Below are positions 21,276-32,363 of a DNA stretch of 64,000 nt, piece after piece. This stretch comes from Filosporella fistucella (Eukaryota; Ascomycota; Leotiomycetes; Helotiales). The notes under the pieces were generated by a model. It was not told where the DNA came from. It saw nothing but the letters and a program-made list of their open reading frames with translations, and made no database searches. Within the stretch, counting starts at the first letter, position 1. Each line of letters begins with the position of its first letter. The position numbers and the translations under genes are program-made. Where the stretch lies: contig JAQJZZ010000010.1 of assembly GCA_030077755.1 (NCBI GenBank), forward strand, positions 5,208,001-5,272,000, read 5' to 3'.

Positions 21276-22095
21276 ATGTCTACCACTTCTGCATCATCCT
21301 CACGCACACCTACCAAAAGAGTTCTTACTGAGTTATCGGCATTTAATACTACGCATAATAAGGGAAATGGACATCCTTCTATTCTGGCATTGGTAACAAA
21401 TCTCTCTTTTCGTCACAACATCTCGTCTCTGCTACTTATTCTCTCTCCTCCCTCTACCCCTCATACACGCCTCTGCTTTTTAGAAATTCTGCCACTTATA
21501 CCAAATTGTACTAACAGCACAGACTCCCTCCCCCTCCTCCCTCCTATCGCTCTCCGCCATCCTCTCCGGATCTTCTCTCCCAACCACAACAGGCTACCGT
21601 TCCGGCCGCTGGCTCGTCTCCATCTCCCTTCCTGAGAACTATCCCAATGGGCCCCCAAGCATAAAATTCATAACACCTTGTTGTCACGCGAATATCGCTT
21701 GGGGAAGAATTACTGGTGGAGGGGCAAGTGGAAGAGGGGAGGGAGCAGAGGCTGGTGAAGTGTGTTTAGATGTGTTGAAGGAGAATTGGACGCCGGTGCT
21801 GGGCATTGTGGGAGCGTTGGAGAGTGTGGTAAGATTGTTGGGGGATACGGGGGAGGGTGTGGATAGTCCGTTGAATGTGGAGATGGGGGTGAGTTTCCTC
21901 TTTGCTTATATTGTTATCCTTTGATCTGGTGGAAGCACGAAATTTGAATCCTGGTTGAGGACCAGTTTGGATGAGAGTAATGCTGATTGGTGATCTTAGG
22001 CATTACTCAGACAAAACGATACAATCGGAGCGAGGGGCTTAGTAGGGTATTGGTGTGGAGAAGAAAGATATGATGGGCAGCTTGAAGAGCGGTAG
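21276..22095 (+). CDS. pex4: Peroxisomal ubiquitin-conjugating enzyme PEX4
   Basis: E2 enzyme of the PEX4 type, which mono-ubiquitinates the import receptor PEX5 at the peroxisome so that it can be recycled. Exons are 21276-21392, 21523-21888 and 22000-22095, with all junctions in phase 0, giving 192 residues. The UBC fold is clear: YRSGRWLVSISLPENYPNGPP, then the HPN-like CCHANIAWG, then GEVCLDVLKENWTPVLGI with the catalytic Cys at residue 120, then DSPLNVEMG. The family's acidic and glycine-rich insertion before the Cys (GGGASGRGEGAEAG) is longer than in yeast. Introns are 130 and 111 nt, longer than most in the window. It converges on ANP1, with 540 bp between them. Confidence 0.88.
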
Positions 22096-22635
22096 TGTCC
22101 TCTGAATTCCAGGAAGATGGGGAGACTAGACCTTAAGTTGCCTAAATGAAATAGGATGGATGGTTGGCATGTGGAGTAATGGTTTCAGATTTGAAAATAA
22201 TAAGGGCATATCATGAGCGATGAGTGGGAAGGTAAATATGTTACAAGAGTATTGGAATGTGGGAGAATACGGGAAGATGTAGTGGGATAAAACGATAAAT
22301 TGTCTGATACGAATGATACCACTTTGACGAGCACACTCAGCACGTTCAGCATTCCAAAAAAGCCATCATAAACGACCTGATATTCTATGGTATACACAAG
22401 CTCATTAATATACGAGCCCAAACTCAGCTGTGATCCCAACTGATGCTATGCCGCAGAACGCCCAAAAACAACAAGAATTACACAGAATGTGCGTCTACCC
22501 GGCTTATCCGCAGACTTCCCTTGAACGGCGTCCGGGGATTGCGTCCACGCATTGTTACCTCATTTCCTTGGCTCGTTGATTTGCGAGCTGGAAAATGTGT
22601 GTGAAGGTAAGAGTGGACTGTGCCAGACATACATC
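22096..22635. other. Convergent intergenic region
   Basis: 3' flanks of PEX4 and ANP1; nothing else seen. Confidence 0.5.
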
Positions 22636-23803
22636 TCACTCGTTATAATGGTACACCTGGGATTGTATCAGTAAATGTAAAGTTGCTCGCACAAGTGGAA
22701 ATTACCTTGTAATTTGGTAACCCAGTGGCACTCCATCCTAATCTCTTTGCCATCTTTGCAAATCCCTCTGTTTCAATCAAGTGGTAGAATGAGAAAGGTG
22801 GGAACATTGCTCCATCTCTATGCACCTCTGCCTTGACCAACAATGCCGTGCCTCCGACTCCATCTAAAGGAATTTCCTGCCTGGGATCCCCGCCATCTGT
22901 TGCCAAATATGCCATCAATGTCCGGTATGTAGCCATCGATGCATATCCTTCAAGGAGAATATCATCCTGACCCATTCCCTCTGCCAGCTTTCGTGCTGTT
23001 TCGCTGTCTTGCCAGCTATTGAAATCGTAAGGGCGTTCCGCTGCATTTTTGGTCTTCGGATCAGTATATCTCTGAAAGCAATTTGGCACAATGATAGGCT
23101 TGTCATGAGCTGCCAAATCTTGAATGAGAGTTGGAGGTGTTTCCACAATATCCGCATCCAGCCATAAGACCCATGATGTGGATGGACCGAGGGTTGTGAA
23201 AAGAAGGGAGTTTCGAGCTCTTGACATTGCTGCCCGTCTAGATTTCTGATTCTCCATCTTGTGCCTCTCTGTTTCACTTTGTGATTGTAGAGGAGGGTCG
23301 AAATCTTGTCTTTCAATGATGATGCTGCCAAATCGATCTTTCAATGGTCCAGCTTGAGTCTTTGTAATCTGCTCCTGCAAAGCAGCTGTTGCCGCGTTTC
23401 CATCTCGGTTCTTAGGTATAATGAAAGCAAGTGTCATAAGTTCGTGAGGGTAGCTGAGCTTCAACAGATTGTCCCAGTACTCCTGGTAGAATTTCGCCAA
23501 TGGGGTCAAGATCAGGATGGTCTCTCGATTTGCTAGTGGATCGCTGGATGTCGTGACATTATTCATATAGTAGTGTACAACTGGTGGAGGTATTCTCTTT
23601 CCACCTGATTTCTCTGTCTGCTTTCGAAAGGGTGATGTAGGGGGTGATAGTGGATTCGAAGCTGCTGAGGCTTTTCGTGTTTGCGAAGCTGCGGCGTCCG
23701 AACTAGACGGCGACAGGATAAAGACGAATATTAATATACACAGAGCTATCCCAATGATTATTGTGACCGGGCTCGAGCGCCGTAGTGATCGGACTGACCC
23801 CAT
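22636..23803 (-). CDS. anp1: Mannan polymerase subunit ANP1
   Basis: Golgi alpha-1,6-mannosyltransferase subunit of the ANP1/MNN9/VAN1 family, which builds the mannan backbone on cell-wall N-glycans. A type II membrane protein: short cytoplasmic N-terminus, transmembrane anchor at about residues 13-31 (VTIIIGIALCILIFVFIL), Ser-rich stem, then the catalytic domain from about residue 90. The sequence TLGPSTSWVLWLDADIVETP holds the family's acidic DxD-like motif near residue 212. RRAAMSRARNSLL and RPYDFNSWQDSETA match the ANP1 branch rather than MNN9. Exon 1 is 23803-22706; a second exon of 21 nt (22656-22636) supplies the conserved tail VYHYNE. Total 372 residues, normal for the family. Confidence 0.9.
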
Positions 23804-25695
23804 TGCTCAAGTATACCGCTGGGTGTCCTCAATCGATAGAGTTTCTGGAGGGTGAACTATGATCGCATGTGCGTTTTTTGAAGCGCAATTCGCGTCGTGC
23901 GGTTTGGAGAGATCGCAGAGCAGTCTTCCCCAGCGTGGGGCTTTGAAATGACTGCGCCGTAGGTATGGCGTCGATGTGGCAGATGTCGAGGATTAAGGGA
24001 CTTTAAATCAAAAAGATGAGTGAGGCTAGAATCTGTCTTGGCACACTGGCTGGCGTTTCGACAAACTTTTCTAAAATAGGAAAGGGGTGCATCAAAGGGG
24101 AGGTGAGAGTCAGCTCGGTCCGAAGATAGATCCGATACGAGATTCCTTCCCTGCTTATCCGTAGTGGTTTACTTCATTATTGCAAAACATTCGATTGCTC
24201 CCCTACGGTTAATAGATTCCTATCGATTTTCATTCTTGAACATGATTTTCTTGAATGGCGGCGATGTTGATTGCCTCTGACAACATCGAAGTGGACAGTT
24301 TTAAGTGGTATCTTTGGGAAAAGACCGTTTTCATGTTGCTGCATGTAATCATGCATTCTAGGAACACGAGAAAGTCTCAACAGCAAGGTCTCATTATGGG
24401 CAAAGTTCCCGCCGCATTTTCGAAATTTTAATTCTTTATTCGACAAGTGTTGAAACAATCCGTTCTCTATTCTGAAACGTCCCAATAGATTCTTTAAGAT
24501 CAGCCTGTCCATAAATTGACCATTTTGGTAGCCTTGACTTGGTAATGTCAGCTTGAAAGTTCACCGCCCTACACCCTTTAACGTATGTTTTTACTATGTT
24601 CACGTGGCTGTAGTACTGGCTGACAATAAACCTCTAGAGGGAGCAACAAGTACTGCGTCTTGAAATCCTCTCCGTTCGATTTCCCTCTCTTGCCCAAGCC
24701 AGGCGCCACTACCAGTCGTACTTGTTGTTCTCGTTGCCGAGGGACTCACCAGTCTCAAAGGCCATGACTTCGGGGTCGAAAGGTCCATGGTCGAAGATCC
24801 AAACCACTTTTGCAACCTGTTGGCTGGTCTCTTTATCGAGTACAATGGCCTGATTGATGATACCCCACAGATCTTCACCCATCCCTCTGTTCTTTATGCT
24901 TGCAAAAGGAAGGATCTTAGTCGTAATGCCTCGCAAAATATCTTCCTTCTACTTCTCAATTTCCTCGTCTCCCTTATTCCCTTGGTCAAGTCTATGACTT
25001 CTAGCATCATGCCGGTTATGGTAGCGCTCCAGGTTTGGAACTTACGCTTGACTTCGGGCTTCAAGTGCTCGCTGGGTCCGGCAGGTACTGTATAAGTCAG
25101 CTCTTAATCCTTAAACAGAGAGGCTTAAACGCAGAATTCCAGTGAGGGGGTAGACTGTTCAAGTGATACTATGCGGAATGAAAATATTAGAATTTCATTA
25201 GTATGGGACTATGATAAGGCGTTTCAAGGCCAGTATGAAAGTAAGCTGGATATATGACAAGTCTCTATCTACATTGTGGGAACATCATCTGATGACCTTT
25301 TAACTGTCTAAATTATTCTCATATTTTTCCCATCAGAATCGCAAAGTGCGACAATAACAAAGAACCTCTTTGGGCTGCTGCCAAAATCTTTCGAGAAAAG
25401 TCCTCAAAGCTCATGTTCTTTACCAGCTATCGAAGCAGGACAAAGCCAGATTTTAATTTCGCACACAATAGGGTCCAGCCAACGTCATTCAAGATTCCAG
25501 CCCAATAGTCCACTCTCTTTCTTGCTCGAACTTAATCCCATTCAAGACTTCACGTCTCGTTTCTCAATCTATATACCAAATCATTAAGTGTACCGTCGTA
25601 TTGTATGCACGCCAAAATATCAAAGTCACCTCTCGTCCCGTTTCTTTGAATTAGCTTTCCCTATCATTTCCTTACACCCTTGGGTTGGCTCAACA
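23804..25695. other. Intergenic region with a gene relic
   Basis: It contains the coding relic at 24709-25085. Elsewhere no gene is supported. A 111-codon minus frame at 24177-24512 has no recognisable similarity. Confidence 0.45.
24709..25085 (-). pseudogene. Relic of an unknown gene
   Basis: Protein-like sequence starts near 25085 (PAGPSEHLKPEVKRKFQTW, then GMMLEVIDLTKG). It changes frame around 24985 and continues as NKGDEEIEK, TAG, KEDILRGITTKILPF, then EDLWGIINQAIVLDKETSQQ and WIFDHGPFDPEVMAFETGES, ending at TAG 24709-24711. The internal TAG fits CAG to TAG. No intron of normal size explains the frame change. No start codon or full domain remains, and the family is not recognised. Confidence 0.45.
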
Positions 25696-27046
25696 ATGCC
25701 TTACTCTAAGACAGCCAGTCGCAACCGTTCAGCGGCTGCGAAACCCACTCTGTCTAGCATTCTCGAGGGTGCTGAAAAAGAAGAGGAAGAAGCCGAGAGA
25801 AAAGTTGAAGGACAGAGAAGGGAAAATAAAGGGAAAGAGAGAGTTAGAGAAGGCCCCGATGAAGAGGAGGAGCTGAGCAGTGAACAAAGAAAAGAACACA
25901 TTCTTGAGGAAAATCACCATCTGCGCAAACTTATCGACTCATTCTGCTCTACTTATTTTGGGGGGTACCTCTCTTTCCGCCAAGAGCTGGAGAGTGATAA
26001 GGCAGAGAGTGATGAGGAAGAAGAAGATGATGAGCAGGAAAAAAATATTATTCTCTACATCGAGACTTTACTTGAAGAATATAAAACAAAGGGGGGTAAG
26101 GAGAATGATGACACCGAATGGGAAGAGAGGGCGAGGGGTATACGCGAGCAATTACTCACTGGGAAAGGGGTAGGGATGATTGGAAAGGGCTACTTGTGGA
26201 AGTTTCTCAGACATGTTATTGTTGGGGAGTTTCTATGGGCTGGGGACAGAGCGGAAGAAGTGGAAAGCGAGAAAGAGGAATGGGCTAAAAGTATGTGTTT
26301 TTTTCTTCTCATTTTCCTTTCTCTTGCTTTATTGTTCTCATATTGTGCAGAGATAGAGCAAGAGACGCTTCTGATTAGATATATGCTGACCCGCTCTAGC
26401 TTTCCAAATCACCTCCCAAAATACCTTCGATCACCCAATCTTAGCTTCATATCTCGTGTGGCGGAAACAAAATACCCATGAACTCTTCAACTCCATTAAG
26501 ATACTAGATCCTTTATTTGAGCGTACGAAACAGGAACAGAGAGAGATGATTGCGAAATTAGTACATGTTGTTTCTGACGCTTTTGATATATGGGTTGAGG
26601 TGGATTACATGTTTGATCGGGAGGAAGGACAGCTATTTTTGGAGAGATTGAATGCGATTATGCAGATGGTTATGGAGGTCGGTTTTTATGTTTGTTTGTT
26701 TGTTTGGGGGGGTTGAGATTGGTTTGGCGGTGAGGGTGTTGGTAAGATTACTAACGAGTCAGGAAGAGAGGAAGATGAGGAAGTGAGAGTTGTTATAGCT
26801 GCGGGATTGAAGGAAATAGATGAAGATGGAAAAGAAAATGGGGTGTTGGTTCAGCCTGAGGCTGAGTATATCTCTTTTAATGAGAAAAATGTTGAGCAAC
26901 ATGCGAGGAATGCGAGGGATACAGAGAGAATTGCACGAAAAAGGATATTCGAAGATGAAAATTCTAGCGATCAGAGCAGCGGGAATGACCATATAAGTGA
27001 TGAGGCTGGAAGAAAATCACAAAGGAGGGGTCAGAGACCAGTTTAA
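25696..27046 (+). CDS. Acidic Glu-rich unknown protein
   Basis: No family recognised. The N-terminal third is Glu/Lys/Arg-rich and probably coiled coil (residues 28-90), followed by an acidic stretch ESDEEEEDDEQEKN near 115 and a more regular helical part (YLWKFLRHVIVGEFLW, later ILASYLVWRKQNTHELF, REMIAKLVHVVSDAFDIW). Exons are 25696-26290, 26400-26677 and about 26771-27046. The first intron has a GTATGT donor and CTGAC branch. The second acceptor is uncertain: the AG at 26770 keeps the frame, the more typical TCAG a few bases earlier does not. The product is about 382 residues. The stop TAA at 27044-27046 is followed in the same frame by 85 more open codons. Confidence 0.65.
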
Positions 27047-27304
27047 CCACTATTGAGACCCATTAGAGAAGTACCACCAGTTCGGAGCTGGAGAGACATT
27101 AATATACCAGCACCTCCCAGTCTCGTATTCAGACAGCGAAGTGCATTTGCTCCTCAGTATTTCGGATACGCATCCAATTGCCTAGAGAATAATCCACCTG
27201 CACTGGGAAATAATGGAGAACCGAACACCCCACCACTACCTGAAGAAGGAGAAAATGGACGGTCATGTAAATATAAACCTAGAGATACTGGGAGATGTAT
27301 TTGA
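27047..27304 (+). other. In-frame extension after stop codon
   Basis: Directly after the TAA of the preceding gene the same frame stays open to 27304 with Pro-rich sequence (REVPPVRSWRDINIPAPPS, later NNPPALGNNGEPNTPPLPEE). Either the TAA is a recent mutation (CAA to TAA is possible) and this is the lost C-terminus, or it is chance or a 3' UTR. Confidence 0.35.
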
Positions 27305-27611
27305 TTGTTTTGCTGCTTGTATATATTATTTTGGGAGCCTAGGTAGCGTGCGAGGTGATATTGGAGGAAGCAGTTGATGGTGAGGAGGTGAGAGAGTAGG
27401 TGCTTAAACGGAATGTAAGATATAGGATATTTATGAATATATATGTACGGGTGATAATTTAACGAAGAATATATGTAATTCTCTTTGACTATCTCGGGAG
27501 GAGTCTATTGATATCTGGCTTGTACTTGGCGCTCTGGGATTCAGGTGTAACAATTCTGTAAAGCATTTTGGAAAATGTTGTTATCATAACCTACTGGTAG
27601 GCTAGTGCTTG

Positions 27612-28259
27612 CTACGCTTCCCCTTTCGAAATTGGAAAAAGAAACAAATTCACTATCACAAAGCATATTAAAATATTCCTAGGCTCTAGCGCGAATCTCG
27701 CCTCAAATCCGAGCTTCAGAAGAGATCTTGCTAGAGGTAGGTATGAAAGCTGTTAGGCGTGCCTTCCTAGCCTAACCTAAACTTCTATATCTTGACGACT
27801 CAGATGTTGTTCTGGGTATCGAAACATAACCTAGCGAACTAAAGCTCCTCTTGAGCGAGGAACTGGCTCTAGTACAGTCAATCGGGTATAGAATTGGCTC
27901 GAGTTAAATTCCTTAAGGTGCATCCTATATTCGAGAGCCTTATCGCATAAGTTTCTATCGGGCTATTTTTCAGGCTCTAAAAGTCTAGGATCTTCTTCTA
28001 CAATAAATTATTGCTGGAAGCCGAGAGGCTCGAGGACTTTGACACCCGGCGTAGTAGCTTCTAGTCGGCAATATATGCGTATACATTGATCAAGTCCAGA
28101 TAATCCTACTACTTTCAAGACGCGATAAGGTCCAGACTTTCCCAGCACTATTGACGTAATGAAGTACAGGTCCTTATAGTAATATAAAGATGTGATAAAG
28201 TGATGAAGGCACTATATGGTGATATCTCGTTATATTTGTCTCTGAACGCACAAACTCAA
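27612..28259 (-). pseudogene. Possible decayed coding relic
   Basis: One minus-strand frame reads as protein-like blocks between stops: a 67-codon block at 28011-28211 (LGKSGPYRVLKVVGLSGLDQ, later TTPGVKVLEPLGFQQ) and a 43-codon block at 27834-27962 (KALEYRMHLKEFNSSQFYTR). The stops at 28230, 28212, 28008, 27963, 27831, 27777, 27753 and 27612 are all TAA or TAG, where Gln codons could have stood. This is what repeat-induced CpA to TpA change would give. But the stop density is only slightly below random, so the call is weak. Transposon origin is possible. Confidence 0.25.
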
Positions 28260-29468
28260 GCTATTAAGCTCGTTAACATAGTAGGTACTACCAAGCCAAG
28301 CAACAAAAGCGATACAAGAATATAGTCTAATGATTATTTAGAAATGCGAATCACCAATTTCGTGGTGATAAAAATAACAAGATATCAATAGCCTCACCTC
28401 GAGACGTGGTCCACTGTACTCCGTACCATCAAAGTACAACATCAAAATTTCATTCCGGTACTCAAGTATCCACGTAGGACCAACCCGATCTCAACGGTCA
28501 TCGTTGCCAAGTATGCAAGTTTGCACGATGGACGGAGGTCTGAAATGAGATCGCAGATAATAGCTTGTCTATGCTACACGCAAAATCCAACAGATCAGGT
28601 GATACAAAAAACCTTGGATCAAAGCCGTTTGTATGAATGTGATTGGATGTCGTAGAATTAATCATCGGTAATCTGATTCAGATAAGGGAAAGTCTAGATC
28701 GGAAGAGTCACAGTGCCTAGAGAGTATGTCGCGAGGAAGGATATTCCAAGAGATTTCAAATACCCAGCTTGATTAGTGAGACAGGACACCATTGACAATA
28801 TGCGCTTATATCTATTGCCACCTACGTAATAAGCGTAACGCTCGCTATCTCTACCCTTTCGAAGAAAAGGGGTGAAGATCAGCCTCGATTTAGAGACTAA
28901 ACGAAACAGTATTCAGCAGCCGCCCGCGAGACCGCATTGACAGGGGCTAATAATACTCGAACACTTTGTCCTGCCGTTGTCAAACAGAATCTGATGGCTG
29001 GTTCCGAGAGACAGACGAGGGAATTTATCTGCATCTGATCTGCCACTTGGCTGGTCGGAGGCGTGAAACATTAGGTAAGGTGCATGAAATGTACTTTGGT
29101 GATTTCGGAAAATTTGGGAGTCTTAATGGACTGCAGCATGATTGTTATTATTATTTGATGCTGTTGCACGACCCACGGGGAATGGACTGGAGAGAATCAT
29201 GGATGAGGGCTGTAGCTGATTATGGATGCAAACAAAGCACAAGCTAAAGGCTTGAACGGGTCACTGGGTTGCATGAAACGAACCTTTCGAGGGCATGAGT
29301 TCCTCCGGTGAGAGAGGAGATGGGGGTGATTGTTCTTAATGAGGGTGTGACACACATCACAAACGAGGCCAATGGCATGAGAGTGGAGGGGATGTGAGAG
29401 ATGTTTTCGATAGACAAAAGACAAAGCGTAAGTAGGTAGGTACCAGTACTGTACATACTGTCCTACTC

Positions 29469-29512
29469 AAGTACTAGGCAGGTATTGTACTATTTAAGTA
29501 CTAGGTACCTAG
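29469..29512. repeat. Short direct repeats with palindrome
   Basis: AAGTACTAGG occurs at 29469-29478 and 29496-29505. The second copy overlaps the perfect 12-bp palindrome CTAGGTACCTAG at 29501-29512. Confidence 0.5.
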
Positions 29513-29638
29513 GCAATGGAGGGGGAAGAGAGGAGGGGTTGAAAAGCAGGCACAAGACGGTGGTGCAGATTTACGGGCTGGACCTGCAGAGGGTCCGGAC
29601 GAAATATAAGACATACTTGTACTTGCACACTGACTTAG

Positions 29639-29656
29639 CACTTGCACTTGCACTTG
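29639..29656 (+). repeat. Tandem CACTTG repeat
   Basis: Three perfect units of the hexamer CACTTG, preceded by related ACTTGCAC sequence. Simple repeat in non-coding DNA. Confidence 0.5.
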
Positions 29657-30294
29657 AGGGAATTATGGGTACCTATGAACACATTCTATAGGATACACAT
29701 TTTCAGGGCGGCCTGCGCGCGTGGGCTACTTGGATCACTGGCTATGTGCATTACCGTATGGCTTGCGTGCATTATAGCGAAGGCAAAGGGCAATGGGGCA
29801 AGTGAAACTTCTCTCAGGCATATCACTGGGTGAGCAAGTTACGTACAGTACAGTGGCAGTTGCAGCTGCAGTTCCAGCTTCCAAACGGTCAAACAAATGG
29901 AACATATGATTTGCAGCTCCCGTTCAATTCAGCAGGGCAGAGAAGGCTGAAGCCATATCGATCCTCTTATCCCTCCCCCCTTCCCTTCCTTTTCCTGGCT
30001 CCCTATTTCGGGGCACTTACAACCCTTTACAGCCCTTGGTGGCCTCTATCCCCGACTGTCAGTGGTCCACATCCCTCACTTTTAGTGCTTCTCTACCCCG
30101 GATTGTACCTCAGCCCCCTGAAGATGCCCCTGTTCTTTCCCTGTGCTTCCTGTTCTTTGGCTCATCGTTTCTCTTCTTCGGGCCACCTGGTACCGCTGCC
30201 AGCCTTCCCTTCTAGCCTAATTCAAAAGAGGCCCAGAACTCCATCCATGATCCATCATCCTTCTACCCTTCAACCCTTCTATCCCTTCCCTTCC

Positions 30295-30318
30295 CTCACC
30301 TCACCTCACCTCACCTCA
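30295..30318 (+). repeat. Tandem CTCAC repeat
   Basis: Nearly five units of CTCAC inside a longer pyrimidine-rich tract about 430 bp upstream of the proline-rich protein gene; probably part of its promoter or leader. Confidence 0.55.
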
Positions 30319-30738
30319 TTCTCTTCCGCCTACCTAACCTCTCACCCCTCCCTACCTAGGATTCTCAAAGCATCACATCACCATTGCACCACTTTTACTT
30401 GCGTCCAGATTGTCGCAGTCTAGATTGCAGATGGCTTCTAGAACTCCCAAACGGCTTCGCTTTTCTTCATAACCTTCAACCATACCCACTTCATTCCATT
30501 CACAAAATCCAAATTCAATTTTCGCGCTGGCCCCGCTGAATGCCGAGTTCAACGCGTTGAACGCCAGGAACAACCTGGACCAGATATCAAGCAATCCGCG
30601 GTTGCATAATAAACTTTCTCAGCAATTACGACGTGGCTGAGCCGAACGTGGTTGTCACCTTGACTTCTAGAAGAATTTCAAAGCTGCTACAAACTCTACA
30701 AAGTGCTTGCGACTTTGCACTTTGCACATACTTGCACC

Positions 30739-31773
30739 ATGGAGCCGGTACCAGAGACAGAGAGGATGGAGGAGTTTCAACCTTCTCCACTCCCGACTCT
30801 GCGTCTGCTGGATCCTCACGATCTGACAAAGTTCGAACGAGATAACAAGAAACCCCCTACGATTCGCAGATCGACCGAACCAACTCCTCATTCTCCTCGA
30901 TCTCCAGTGTCTTCTTCGCCCCCATTACCTTACCGACCACGGAATACCTCTCCTTTTTCTCGAGGACACCTACGGTCAAAATCATCCACGGGCTCTCTTG
31001 TACCACCTCCAATGTCCAGAGCTCAGTCTATGCCAGGTTTTAACGCTGCCGGGCATATACTTTCTTCTCCTAATATTCAACGACCGGCCAGTCCACTTGG
31101 CTCTCCAAATCGAATCCGTACGCCTCGAAAACCAGCAGATGAGGTCTTTCCAGGTCTGCCAAATCGTGCTCTAATGGACATTAGTGAGACTGAGAGATCA
31201 GTATCTGATTATGCACCAAGAGCCAGTGATCGAAGTATTTCACCAGTACTGGGCCTCTCATCATCTGCAAGCTTTCGAACACGACGCCCTTCCTCTCCTC
31301 TTCGGTACATTGCTTCACAAAATGCAACAGCTAGCAGTACCGCACCTACAACCCCATCCTCGGTAACCTCTTCGCCAGGTTACTATTCTTCTCGATTCAA
31401 CGACGCCTTTCTTGGTACGAGTTATTCCGGATCATTGAGTTACCCGGGTTCATTCGCATCTTCATCTGTCCCCTCGACCCCCACTTCCGCCCGATCACGG
31501 AGCCCGAGTATTTCAAGCTTGGAAACCATACCAGATTCGCCAGACGCGGAGGAGGCAGCTTTAGAAGCAGAACGGGTGGCACAAATTGCAAAGTTAAAGG
31601 CCGCGGCGGATGCAGCAGAGAGGGGCGAAGATTTGAAAGCTAAGGATCCTACAATTCCTCGTGGTAGATCACTGGGAACTGGATTTGGAAGAAATGATAA
31701 ACGAAAACGTTGGAGTGTTTGTGGTGCTGAGAGGAGAGGAGATCTAAATCTGGACACTATCTGGGAGGACTAG
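30739..31773 (+). CDS. Conserved Pro/Ser-rich basic protein
   Basis: A 344-residue single-exon protein, disordered for most of its length with many SPR, SPS and TPR sites suited to proline-directed kinases. The C-terminal part is different: a helical Ala/Glu-rich segment (EEAALEAERVAQIAKLKAAA near residues 275-300) and a Trp-containing tail, KRKRWSVCGAERRGDLNL then DTIWED, which has the look of a conserved short motif. No signal peptide or membrane segment. Function unknown; cytoplasmic or nuclear by inference. The start ATG 30739 is chosen as the first Met after the leader (MEPVPETERMEEF); an in-frame ATG at 30703 is an alternative. Confidence 0.75.
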   Translation: MEPVPETERMEEFQPSPLPTLRLLDPHDLTKFERDNKKPPTIRRSTEPTPHSPRSPVSSSPPLPYRPRNTSPFSRGHLRSKSSTGSLVPPPMSRAQSMPGFNAAGHILSSPNIQRPASPLGSPNRIRTPRKPADEVFPGLPNRALMDISETERSVSDYAPRASDRSISPVLGLSSSASFRTRRPSSPLRYIASQNATASSTAPTTPSSVTSSPGYYSSRFNDAFLGTSYSGSLSYPGSFASSSVPSTPTSARSRSPSISSLETIPDSPDAEEAALEAERVAQIAKLKAAADAAERGEDLKAKDPTIPRGRSLGTGFGRNDKRKRWSVCGAERRGDLNLDTIWED

Positions 31774-32363
31774 GAAGGAATTTGTAGGCAAAGTCGAAGA
31801 CGATTCAGCTCGGAGGCAAAAGTGCACTGTCACAGCATGCTATAAGTGTGTAGAATGCCCATTCTTTGCGGCTCGTAAGCACGATCTGCAGGTACAGAAT
31901 ATTTTCGGGCGGATTGGGAGCAATGGAAATGCTGCCCTTGCTCAATTTCATTGAGTTCGATACCCCACTGTATTTCTCGATTGTCATGGGATTACTGGCA
32001 TTCGTTCGTTGGAGTTTTCTGGGCATGGATTCAATGGTTGAATTCCAAACTGTACATATGAGCGAAGCATGTGATCTATAGATCAGTGCGATTTGATAAT
32101 ACCAAGGGAGAGATATCAATTTTTTGCCTTGCTTCGATTGACAAAAATGTCTTGTGCTGTCCTTGCTCGAACCAAGATTTCAATATTTTACACGCCTGGA
32201 ACATGAATTTCTACCCTGACGAGACTTGATCATCGGTCATACATAAGAGGAAGTGTCAGTCTTTTGAATCGATACCAACCAACAAACATCTCCAGTCTTT
32301 CATTCTTTCTCTTTCTTCATTCTAATTTTTGATTTTATACCACCTCACTCTGCAAACTCCAAC
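31774..32363. other. Intergenic region
   Basis: 3' flank of the preceding gene and promoter of the secreted His-rich protein, with a CT-rich stretch and a TTTTATA just upstream of 32364. No gene seen. Confidence 0.5.

Larger units (their letters stand above)
27305..30738. other. 3.4 kb gene-poor region
   Basis: It holds a doubtful coding relic (27612-28259, minus), short repeats near 29.5 and 30.3 kb, and the pyrimidine-rich promoter and leader of the gene at 30739. CTAG tetramers are noticeably frequent in 27.6-28.1 kb. The 197-codon plus frame at 29830-30423 lacks a start context and has low-complexity Pro/Ser composition; I do not call it. Confidence 0.5.

Noticed and set aside
29830..30423. 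197-codon ORF rich in Pro, Ser and Leu
   Set aside because: The composition follows from a pyrimidine-rich leader; it begins with a non-ATG codon and lacks any domain.
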